A stretch of 64,000 nt of DNA from Histoplasma ohiense (taxonomy: Eukaryota > Ascomycota > Eurotiomycetes > Onygenales > Ajellomycetaceae), in the NCBI GenBank assembly GCA_017607445.1, contig JAEVHH010000005.1:1183001-1247000 (forward strand), read 5' to 3'. The notes beneath the pieces are model-generated. The model ran no database searches. It was not told the DNA's origin and worked only from the letters and a program-made list of their open reading frames with translations. Both the position numbers and the translations under genes were made by a program. This document shows, one piece after another, positions 45,770-56,417 of this stretch (its first letter is position 1; each line of letters starts with the position of its first letter).

Positions 45770-48700
45770 ATGACCTCTCCACGCCCTCCGAGAACACGCT
45801 CAACAAGTGAGGTCTCCCAGGATCGGCTACCTGTCCCTCAGCAGCCTCGCCGCCCGCCTCTACAAAATCGCTCCTATTCCGCGCCGTCGTGGGACGCCTA
45901 CCCCGGGAATCGCACCAAGGGCCATGACCTAGAAGGACCCGTTATTGAAGAGAACGAGATGGCGCCAGCCAGTGTAGACAAAACAGATTATCATGGCTCA
46001 TCGAATGGCTCGAGTGAGGTATGTACTATATCAAGCAAAAGCCCGGCATCATAACTTGATTTCGGTTGCCCTCCATTTCCCCCGCCCTGGCTCCCCGGAA
46101 AGAAGAAAATAAGGGAAAAGGAAAAAAGGAGGGGGGGGAGGGGGAGGGAACAGGATCCTGGGAACAATATTGCGAACAATGTCAATTCTAATATGTGCTG
46201 ACAATTGTTATGGGATAATGACGATGAAACAAAGTCTGTTGCTACAGCTAAACCCCGTCTTCCCCAAGTCAATTTGGCCATTGTAGGTGCACAAGGCGTG
46301 GGAAAGTCCACGTTTGTGCAGCGGGCATTGGACCTTAAACAACCGCCCATATCACGCTCTTCGGTGAAGAAAATGTCACTGGATGGAACCATCTATCTCG
46401 TGCGACTGCTGGAAATCGCGAGCCACAAAATCTCGTTTGATGAAACTGGTCGAATCGTTTGGCCCAAATTCATCGGAGAACAGGAATTGCCCGTCATTGA
46501 CGGTATTCTCGTCCTTTTTGATTCACACGATCCTAGGAGTGTGGCCCAGTTTCCTCGAATATTTAGTACGTGGACAATTTTTTTTTTATCAAAAGTCCCC
46601 GCCTGCAGTAGCTTTTTTACATCTTGGCTGTGGCCAACTGCCAGACGATATATCATGTTTCTCTAGTTATGCACCACCTCTTTCCCCAGCCAGGCAGCAG
46701 TGGACTCTTGCGGGCTGCGGGCAACTAATGATTGAACCCTTCATAGGTGCATTGCCCAAGGCTACAATACCATTTATTGTCGTGGCCTGTAGATGCGAGG
46801 GTCAAATCCCATCTTCCCGGATCGACCCAGCTACTTATGACCAAGCACGTCGAGTGCTCGGCGGCATCGAGGTTCATCACACATATCCAGACGACCCAGA
46901 CTCGCAAAAGAAATGCATTTCCAACATTCTCAGGGCTATAATAGCTCGAACGGCCGGTAAGGCTTTTCCTGGTGGCTCCATTCCCCACCTTGGCTTGCCG
47001 GAATCCACAATAGCAGGAATTCCTACCCGGCCAGGAAACCCATGCCCACATTTTTCTTTTCTTTTTCTCTTCCGACCGTTTTCGCCCGTGATAGCATGTT
47101 TTCTTTTTTTATCGTTCCCTTGTTACTTTTGTCTTATTTTTATTTTTATCATTTTAATTTTTGGCCCGTGAAATCCCCTCTCGGCATGATTCCTTTTTCC
47201 CCCTGTCAAGACCAGACACGTCACTGGTTGGCTGTTTGATTCAAAAAAGTTTCGCACCAAGACGATTTTCCCTCTGCTATGACGCTAGTGTCCTTCCCGT
47301 TTTCCCCACCGTCCTTTAGTCCTTAGTCCTCTCCTATTTTGCGGTCTGAGACTCGCGTTTCTGCTAGCCGGGACTCTCACAACGCACACTGCTCTGCCTA
47401 TCACCACCACCGATGGGTTTGCCGTGCTCGTGATCTCGTTTTCATTCTTATTTTGACGACTTCCCCTTCTTCCTTTGATTGTTAGACCACTCAGACCACT
47501 CAGACCACCCCATCGCACCAACCATACGGTTCTGATTGCGACTTCGAAACTCGCTTTCTCTGCTGGTGATGCTAACCTTCATTCTATAGATGTAGCTGCT
47601 CTACAACCTTCACCAATTCCGCTGTCACACCCCACCTCGTCCAGTCGAACTTCCTCCCGACGCCCCATTCCTCCGCAAACTCGACAGCATATTCGTGCGA
47701 GTTCCGAAAACCCCAAATCCACGTTAGCCAATCCACCCTCCGCTGATCCCAACAACTTTCGGACCCAGAACCGTACAACCGATTCAACCCTGGCGTCCAA
47801 TGCACAAGGATCGAGAAATGTTCGAAGCAATTCGCAGCCCGTGCCTCCTAGAACTCCTCCTGGGAACCGGTTGAACCGAGGGGAAACTCTAGGCACAAGC
47901 ACCGTCCCCGAGGAGATAACATCCCATAAGGGTCCGTATCAGCGATTGCAGAATTCCTGGAGGCACAGTGGTGGTTCCGACGCTTTCAGCAGCTTCTTGG
48001 ATATGGAGGATGACGGTGATGATCCAAAGGGCTCTGGTCCTCATTCCAGCCCCGATATTGGCAAGGACAAACCGGCTGATCCAGGCATGACTTTCGATGA
48101 GCTGGTGGATCGCCTTTTAGCGCCTCCTATGTCAAAACAAGACGCCAAATTTGCCAGCATATTCCTATGTCTGTATCGAAAATTCGCCACTCCGACAAGG
48201 CTCCTCTCGGCCTTACTCTCACGCTTTGAAAATATTGGGTCAGCACCGTCCCCGTTGTTGATGCAGCATGCAGACCATCTACGAGTGCTGAATATCCTGT
48301 CGCAATGGGTGTCGGAGTATCCCGGCGATTTCGCCGGCTCAAAAATCCGGAAGCGCTTGACGGATTTTATCGTCTCGCTAGAGAAGCACTTTGTTTTCGC
48401 CTTCGCGGCCAAGGAGATGAACTCTTTTCTCGAAAAATTCGTGGAGGATGATGATTTAGGGTGGGCCTATGATGATGATGACAATGGTTCTGAAAATGTT
48501 GAAACGTTTCTAGACACGTCCGTCCAAAGTTCGCCAGCAACTTTTGTTGCGCGGTCCTCCGATGAGAACATACACAATATGAGCGCATTGGATCTAAGTG
48601 ACGAAAATCAGGAACTCGGTTCGAACTTTTCCAATCTTTCAACTGCATCCAGCGTTTATAGATCGGGCAGCATATCAAGTCAATCGTTCTTAACCCTCTT

Positions 48701-49741
48701 AAGTGTTGAATCTGCCCAACAAGAAGCACAGCGGCTAGAGTTGACTCCGAAATATGTTCTCTCAAAGGATCAATGGAAAGCCTTTATGGATATATCTGAA
48801 GATGAATTTGCGCGCGAGATAACACGCATCGACTGGGTCATGTTTAGCTCATTTAGGCCGCGGGAACTCGTCCGGCACGTGAGTGTATCTGCAGACGACA
48901 GGGCTTCCTCGAAAGGTTTGTGTAACGTCAACAGGATGATTGACCAGTTCAACCATCTAGCGTTGTTCGTCGCAAGCATGGTCTTGTTGCGAGATAAACC
49001 CAAACACCGGGCTGAGGCATTGGAAAAATTCATGAATATCGCGATGGTTAGTACTATGAGTATACCCTACAACTATTATATATATATATATACATTTTCA
49101 CGTTAGCTGACATCTCCTCCTAATCGCTAAGAAATTGCGCCAATTGAATAATTACAACTCTCTCGGAGCAGTTATTGCAGGGCTTAACGGGACGCCTGTC
49201 TTCCGACTTTCGCAAACTAGGGAGCTAGTTTCGCCAATGGTTCAGAAACAGTTCATGAGCCTAGTGATCCTGATGGGCACGCAAAAGAGCCATTTCGCCT
49301 ACCGCTTAGCTTGGGATAACTCGTTTGCGGAAAAGATCCCATTCCTGCCTCTTCATCGACGTGACCTTGTATCAGCTGAAGAAGGCAACAAGACATTTAT
49401 CGGCCCCAATAATGATCGTATAAACTGGCGCAAATTTGAGATCATGGGCGAGGTTGTTTTGGGCATTCACAATAGCCAAAGGACCCCTTTTCCATGTTAC
49501 CCGAAAAATGAAGATGTGCAACGCCTTATTCTCGATACCAAATTTCCGGGAGATCAGGATGTAAGGCTTGCTCTCCCCTTTTAATCTAGAATAGATATAA
49601 TCGTCCCCCGGTTTCCGTCCACAGTCTACATCTGAAGCTAACTTGACCATCTTATAGGAACTTTATAACCGGAGTATGCAAGTTGAGCCATCCTCAGGAG
49701 CTGAACCACCTCGCAAACGATTCGGGTGGCGTCGAGCTTGA
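45770..49741 (+). CDS. RasGEF with N-terminal Ras-like P-loop domain
   Basis: Model join(45770..46018,46235..46565,46747..46956,47590..49046,49132..49560,49658..49741), 919 aa. Residues 1-83 are Ser/Pro-rich. A GTPase-like domain follows: P-loop GAQGVGKST (101-109), VIDGILVLFDSHDPRS, ATIPFIVVACRCE. The position of NKxD reads CRCE, so guanine specificity is probably lost. After a 633-nt intron comes a Pro/Ser-rich linker, a RasGEF-N domain (TFDELVDRLLAP...SIFLCLYRKFATPTRLLSALL, about 425-530) and the CDC25 catalytic domain (about 650-900) with FREL-like FRPRELVRHV, LRQLNNYNSLGAVIAGLN, LVILMGTQKSHFAYRLAW and IPFLPLHRRDL. The basic tail ends RKRFGWRRA. The catalytic part should activate a Ras-family GTPase; the N-terminal domain may be regulatory. 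The acceptors GAAACAAAG and CGCTAAG are AAG-type. Confidence 0.86.
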
Positions 49742-51217
49742 ATATCCAGGCAGCCTGGAATCCTTCGTTCGTGAACATTTACGATCCGTCATTTTTATAA
49801 TGCCTCTCCCCGCAAAATAGATACAGATGCTAAACAGAGCATTAAACGCACGAAAAAGGAAGAACGGAAACGAAGGGAGACGGAAGCCACTCTGGACCTC
49901 ACTTCTCCAGTTTTTCCTTTCCTCTTCCACACTACGTACGAGCCATGACCCCCTGTGGCAATTTTTGTTAGACGCTGGGGCGAATACACAAACCTATATC
50001 ATTTGATATTTCGCGAGACAAGAAAACGAACGGAAAGGGTCCCAAAGAGATGTTTCTCCTCTCCTCTCTCCCCCAGGCCCCGTCCATGGAACTCGCCACA
50101 CAGGAGGTGAGAGGATTTTGATCTGAGATCCATTTTTCAAAACAAAAAGGAAATTTTTTTTATAATTCCCAACATCTCATATTGTGTCAGGAAACATATA
50201 TATCCATTTAAACTTGTTGAATATGTGACATATTCCCCAACCTAAAACCCACTCCTGCTTTTTTTGTTTTCTCAATCAGTATATACCCGCATAGGTATAA
50301 ATCGATTTATTGCTTTCCCTTTTGCCTTATTCTTTTCTTGCTTCCTTTTTCTTTCCTGGATGGGTGTGGGTGCTGTTCTATCTCCTCCCTCCCAGCCTTC
50401 TACATATATATTTACAATTCGAAATGCCCATATTGTCTAGCGTTTATATTTGCTGGCCGGTTGGCTGAGGTTTATGATGCGTTCTATATTTACTGCAGCC
50501 ACCAAAACGTCGGAATGGGTGGGGCTCCTTTTCCCTCTATTTCTTCTTCAGGATATATGCAGGAAGGTAAAAAAGAGTTTTATTTTTCTTTGGTACTAAT
50601 CGTGTCTGCAGGTGTTAAGGATGAAGGCACAGTTATGATGTTACGAACTGTTTGCGTTTTGATGATTCTCCCCTGTACTCCGTTGGGATGGGTGTTCTCT
50701 GTGATTCTGTTGCAATTTTCTTGTTTCGTTTAAGCTTCCTTCCTATCATACCATCTCCTATATTGCTGATCCTGTTTTTGTTCCTTATCGTACCTACAAG
50801 CAGGATAGATTTATTGGTCATATATGTGTGTGATTGACACCGTTGATTCAATTCAGGCGAAAACCCGTTCCGGCTACTTTTATTGTTTAGGTTTCAAAAA
50901 GAGATGTAAACCCCGCATTCAAGACATTCAAGACATTCAAGACATTCAAGACATGCATATTGCATATCATCGTCACGCTGAGACTAGGTGGATGATGGTC
51001 GAGTTCGCCCACCCTTGACGGTATCAAACGCCAGCTATGTAGACTTTCTTATTTTTTGGTCCGTGAAACTTGATTACTAATCTCAAGTTACGTCATCCGG
51101 AAGTCGGCTGTATTTGGCCAGATGAAAATGAACTCCAAGTTTTCTATCTCACATTCAACAACCATTCGATATATATTGATATGCAACTGCCTGCGTAGAG
51201 ATATATATATATACACA
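49742..51217. other. Intergenic region with a short tandem repeat
   Basis: RasGEF 3' flank and nfu1 promoter. Only structured item: four copies of ATTCAAGAC at 50917-50952. (TA)n lies just before the nfu1 ATG. No gene seen. Confidence 0.45.
50917..50952. repeat. Tandem repeat, 4 x 9 bp (ATTCAAGAC)
   Basis: Four perfect 9-bp units, directly followed by a partial AT. A multiple of three, but not in a supported gene. Confidence 0.85.
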
Positions 51218-52460
51218 ATGGCGACAAATGCACTCTCCAGGTCATTCGTAAGGTCGATCTTACGGTCACGGCCCGGCCGCGGCGTTTCCTTGGGTGGCTG
51301 TGGCCCCGTCTGTGTCTCTGGCATGCATAGCCAAGCAGCACAGATCCCAGTCCTTACCTCGTCGACCTCACGCCATAGACCAACTCTGGATCCGCGACAT
51401 CAACCCGCGAGGCGGGCGCCACAGATAAATGGGGCCACGGGAAGCCGGACGATCTTTATTCAGACCGAAACCACTCCGAATGCTGATGTAAGTGAGCAAA
51501 AATGGCAACTTGAGATTGTAATCTGTGCTGCAATGGATATTGAGTTCCGGAGGGGCTACAAATGGAGAAAGAAATTTCATGGAAACATCTAGCTGATTGA
51601 TCCTCTTTTCTGTTATTCGTCCAGGCACTAAAATTTAACCCCAATCACCCCGTCCTCCCTGAAAACTTCCCGACCTCATTCGTAGAATACCTCTCGCCAC
51701 GCTCGACCCTCACACCCCCTTACCCGTCTCCGTTGGCCGCCAAGCTCCTCAATGTCGATGGCGTCTCCGCTGTCTTCTATGGCCCGGATTTCATCACCAT
51801 CACCAAAGCCGGCGACGCGAATTGGGCGCATATCAAACCCGAGGTCTTCAGCCTAATCACCGAAGCAGTAACTACGGGCGAGCCGATCATCAATGTCGCG
51901 GAGGCTGGGGCTGGAGCTGGCCCTGCTGAAGAAGATTCACTGAGCTATAATGAGGACGATGATGAGGTTGTCGGCATGATTAAGGAGTTGCTGGAGACGA
52001 GGATCCGCCCTGCGATCCAGGAGGATGGAGGCGATATCGAGTTCCGTGGCTTTGAGGATGGGATTGTGTCTTTGAAGCTGCGTGGTGCGTGTCGGACGTG
52101 TGATTCGAGTACAGTGACGTTGAAGAATGGGATTGAATCTATGTTGATGCATTATGTGAGCGGCCTGTCTTTTATCTTACCCCCCTCCCCGCCCCTCCCC
52201 TACCCTCCCTTTTTTTTTTTCTGTGTTATGTTTCCCGCCCCAACTCTACTCGCACCTGCAGGCACTCTTTGAAGTCCTATGCTTGGGTATTGAAGTTGAC
52301 CTGTATTTATTTGTAGATCGAGGAAGTTAAAGGCGTCAACCATGTCCTGGATCAGGAAGAAGAGGTCGGTTTGCATGAATTTGCGAAATTCGAGGAGAAA
52401 TTACGGCAACAGAAAGGTCCCCAAGCGACTGCATCGAGCAGCCTCGACGCGGCTGAGTAA
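51218..52460 (+). CDS. nfu1: NFU1-type mitochondrial iron-sulfur scaffold
   Basis: Model join(51218..51487,51625..52155,52317..52460), 314 aa. It binds and passes 4Fe-4S clusters to mitochondrial clients such as lipoyl synthase. The N terminus is Arg/Ser-rich without acids (SRSFVRSILRSRPGRG), a typical mitochondrial presequence. The Nfu-N domain includes RTIFIQTETTPNAD, ALKFNPNHPVLP and VDGVSAVFYGPDFITITK. The NifU-like domain contains MIKELLETRIRPAIQEDGGDIEF and the cluster ligands GACRTC (C-x2-C, about residues 245-248), then SSTVTLKNGIESMLMHY and IEEVKGVNHVLDQ. The first intron falls between NAD and ALKF. Length and order match eukaryotic NFU1. A TA-rich element sits within 20 bp of the ATG. 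Confidence 0.94.
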
Positions 52461-55400
52461 CTGGAATATCTTTTCCGTTCTCTCGCCTGACGCATACTCG
52501 GTGGACTGCTTCTTATCTAAAATAAAAAGGTTTTTGTCTATTATATTTTCTCACTATCCCCCTCTCCGCTACTCCCTCGGGGTCTTGTTTTCTGTTTCCA
52601 CATACCCTGGCATATTCGTATGGCATCTTCATACACCTATATCCCTGCCGCCCCAAGTTTGCATGTCTTTTATCTGACCATGGTTTTTGCTCAATGATAT
52701 TCATTTTCGCCATTTGTGTACTGTACAATAAATGAAGCTGCGTCACGGCGGATAGGAAGAGATTGTCTTGTCGATATTTATGAATAACTTGTCTTTTCTT
52801 CATGTCACTCATATTATCGCTATTCCCCCCACATTCGCAGCCTCCAGGAGGTCATACTGATTAAGAAAACTATTGATTGGTTGTATTCGTGTTATTGGGA
52901 TACACCATACGCCTACCGAGTCAAAACAAGGCCCACACAAAAAAAAATTTTTTTTTTTTTTTCATCTCCGGATTAAATGAGGACGACAAGGTATCTGTTA
53001 CAACTTGCCTACGATATCATCAGGGGAAGCGGGGAAGAGGCGATGTAACAGATGTACGTCGCTCATAACGACCATCCACTCCGGGATTTCGCCCCCCTCA
53101 CGAACAACAACACGGAGTCGAAGTTGGATCTGATGGTGTGCTGGTCTTTTTTCTTTCGGCTATCCTATCCACTAACGAGAGACAGATATGCGTCAACTCA
53201 TATGTCCTCATCGTCCGCCTGGCAAAAAAAGACCGGCGCCGTCCTCGCCATTCGCGGTAGAGCGAGCAAGATACATATTTTGGTACGCACGTCAAGGGCA
53301 ATGTGTGCGGGCATATTTGGCGTTAAGGCGCGAGAATGGGGTCACAGCTGATGCCTCGCGGGCTATCGCTGCTGGTTGTGTATAAGGCATATGGGGAGAG
53401 GAGAGCCTTGGCTGTGGGGGCCACTCGTATGAGATTTCCATTATGAAGAGCCCTGTTGGTTTAAACTGCGGGAGTTTTGTCCAATAGACATGCGTGTCCC
53501 GTGAAGTTACAAAAAAGGTATGCATGAGAAAGTCAACCGAGTGGATTGAGACGTTGATAGATATGCGATGTTAATTGTTGGAGCGGAGATGGACGTCTCC
53601 CCCTTAACTATGCCTTCCAAGGGGCGTCATGTGGATGATCAACTAGTTCCATATTTCAATCAATGCATATATATACATATGTCTATTTCTCTACACCATT
53701 CAAAAACAAGTGAGGCTACCAAATAGCAATATATTTGCCAGAAGTTATCAACCAACGGATGGATATACATTTCTCGCGTCTGCTTCTTTGAAACATACAA
53801 TGCACCCAACCTTCAAAAAGGAAAAAGGTGATATATCAGGCAGGCCACGGCGAGACAAGGATCTCTCCCCCGAAATCATTAGCATCAGCAGCTTGAGCAG
53901 CTTGAGATGATGGCCCTCTTTCCACAAGGAAACCTTTGGACTTGATGAGAGCACATATATACTGTCTATACGTATAAAGGTGGATAGATGCCAGAATGCT
54001 ACACCAAGAACGAACATGCAGCAAACCTCCCCACCGGTCTCATCCCGCCGGATGAAAGAATGAAAATCAAGGAAAGGAGGGGGGAGGAAATAAAGACGCA
54101 ATCCCTTAAGCCTGGGTAACGTATGCAAGGAGAGCAACACAGACAGCATATAACTCAGGACACCTGAAATGGGGTTTTCTCTGCTATTAGTTGGAGCGGA
54201 AAATTGTTCTCCGTTCGAGCTGTTGGTTACACACGATACCGTCGAAGAAGATAGGAAAGGGTAGGGGAGAAAAATTACAAAACAAAAGCAGATCAGGCTT
54301 TGGAGGAGGTGTGAATTGAATTGATTTGAAGAATGACCAAAGTTTCGGAGAACAGAGGGAACAGGAGGAGCAAGGGGCGCCCGCCTAGACCCATCATGAT
54401 ATAAGGCCTAGTTCCCGAGCTGGGCGGTGGCGGGAGTAAAGGCGGAACTGGGAGCGGGGCTTGACTCAGGCAGGCGAGGTGGGAGGAGGGGTTAGCGAAA
54501 GCGTTTGTGTGCCGATTTTGAAGCCGATGTCTTGGAAGTAGCTATAAGTTAAGTGATTGGTCGGTCGATGTAAGGAGGAAGGATGCGATGCAATCATACA
54601 AGGTTGAAAAAGAGGATGGCGAAAAAGCAGTTCTAGATAGTTTTATAAGGTGTGGCATTTTTTTTATTTTTTTTTTAGTTTTACTTCGTTGCACAGGTGT
54701 GTCTTTTTGTCTGTTCTTCTTGCCCCTAACTCGAGTCATTTAAGGGGGTTGCGTGGGAGCTGTGCACTGAATTGTATATACGCATTCTCCTCAGTCTGCT
54801 GCTTCATAAGTGGCGAAGAACAGATTAGAGTAAAACTATCATCAGCCACAAAAACAACATCAACTAGTTCAATCGAAACCCCTGTGCTGCTAGCGAAATT
54901 CTACCAGAGAATGCAGGAAAGACAAAGACGGAAAAGAGAGGGCCGAGAAATTCCCATGAGCCAGGGATATGCCCTTGATAGCGTGGATACTACATAGTAG
55001 CGTGCAGAAATAACCCCCTTCCTACGGAGTACATCTGTACACATGGATGACTATGTGCCGCGGCAGTCCCCTATCGAATAGCAAGCAAAGGAAATGCAAG
55101 GGGAGCCCCAGGCCTTGCAGCCAGTGAGCTGATAAGAGAGAGCCAAGAGGGTATTGCATGGAGCAAATTGGACTGCACATACAGCGTATAGCTCTGGCTA
55201 CGGAGTACATACTAATGGATCAAGGGAAAAAGGAATTGAGGCTACTGCGTAGTCCATATTTTGGTGCAGGACCTGATGGTTTCAAAAAATGCGGGGTGCA
55301 GGAGATTTCGCGCTTCCTGAATCCTGAGTCTGTGTTGACGCTTCTTCTCTTTTCCTGCTTTTCCTGCGTGTGTGCGCCCTGTCCCCTTGTCAATCCGACG

Positions 55401-55684
55401 ATCGCTATCCGCCTTGTTTTTTGAGTTTCCTTTCATTCATTTCCGTATTTCCTGATAGGTTGGTGGTGCTGTCGTTCGTTCAGTAGTCATTGATAATAAA
55501 AAAAAAAAAGCTGTTCATTGGCCTCTTCCTTTCTGGACTTGTTGCTCGTTAGCTCTTCGTCTGGTGCGATCTTTTGGTAGGAATATTGATTTGTCAATGG
55601 TTAGTTAGATGACAACGAGTTTTAAAATATTCGCCAGAATCTGGATTTTGAATGTAAATCGGTTTCATCCACTTCTGTGGCCCT

Positions 55685-55687
<3 letters not shown>

Positions 55688-55738
<51 letters not shown>
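55688..55738. repeat. 51-nt T homopolymer
   Basis: Uninterrupted run of T flanked by CCCTCCC and CAGGGAAG. Could be slippage-derived or the reverse-complemented poly(A) end of an old retrocopy; no retrocopy was recognised on its left side. Confidence 0.9.
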
Positions 55739-56391
55739 CAGGGAAGTGGACTATATAAATGGAGTGCCAACGACAGTGTGGGATCTTCTCCAAAGCATTG
55801 GCTGCCCCAATTGCGAGGACTTCGAGCACGCATTGATTCCTCAACAAACTGGTAGGCGGACGTTTGGGAAAGGGGACTATTCAGTTATCGGATTCCTGGA
55901 CACATCATCCATCTTATTTTTACCATAGTTAGTACTGCGAAATAGCATGTAGAAGAAGCAACTTTCACGTAATTTTGCGAGCCAGTGATACCAGGCATAT
56001 ACTGCATGGTTCGATGACATTCGCCAACCCCATGACAGGTCAATCTTCTTCTCTGCAAGGGGTGGGTTGGAGATTGTCCAGTTAGTTAAATAGCGGAGGC
56101 GCTGGGGGGGGGGAGGGAAACCCTTGAACCTTCGGGGATTCTCCTGGGCGAAGCACGGAAAGATCCGCGATCACCATTCTGAGCCCGTTTGCCATCTGTG
56201 TGTATCTTCGTTTTCTTTTCTTTTCTTTTCTTTTTTTTTCTGGTGTCCGTGTGTGCTGCATTTGATCAGGTAAGCTGGAGTGTAATGTGCAATACAGTAT
56301 AATACGCAGTACGGACTGCTTGTTGGATCCCGCGTTCGACCAAAGATCCCTTGCAAACGCTAGGAAGGAGGACTGGGGGTTTGTACTGTAT

Positions 56392-56417
56392 GTACAGTAC
56401 ATGTACATGTACTGTAC
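56392..56417. repeat. 26-bp perfect palindrome rich in GTAC
   Basis: The central unit AGTACATGTACATGTACT extends outward as a perfect inverted repeat to 26 bp. Related GTACAGTACAT words recur at 56590-56615 and GTATGTACATGTATAC at about 56940. Confidence 0.85.

Noticed and set aside
45273..45806. 177-codon minus-strand ORF before the RasGEF gene
   Set aside because: It overlaps the RasGEF first exon and promoter, has no known motif and composition is consistent with a chance ORF.
46383..47171. 262-codon ORF running through the RasGEF exon 2-3 region
   Set aside because: It is made by reading through introns; the GTPase-like segment is recovered only by splicing out 46566-46746 and 46957-47589.
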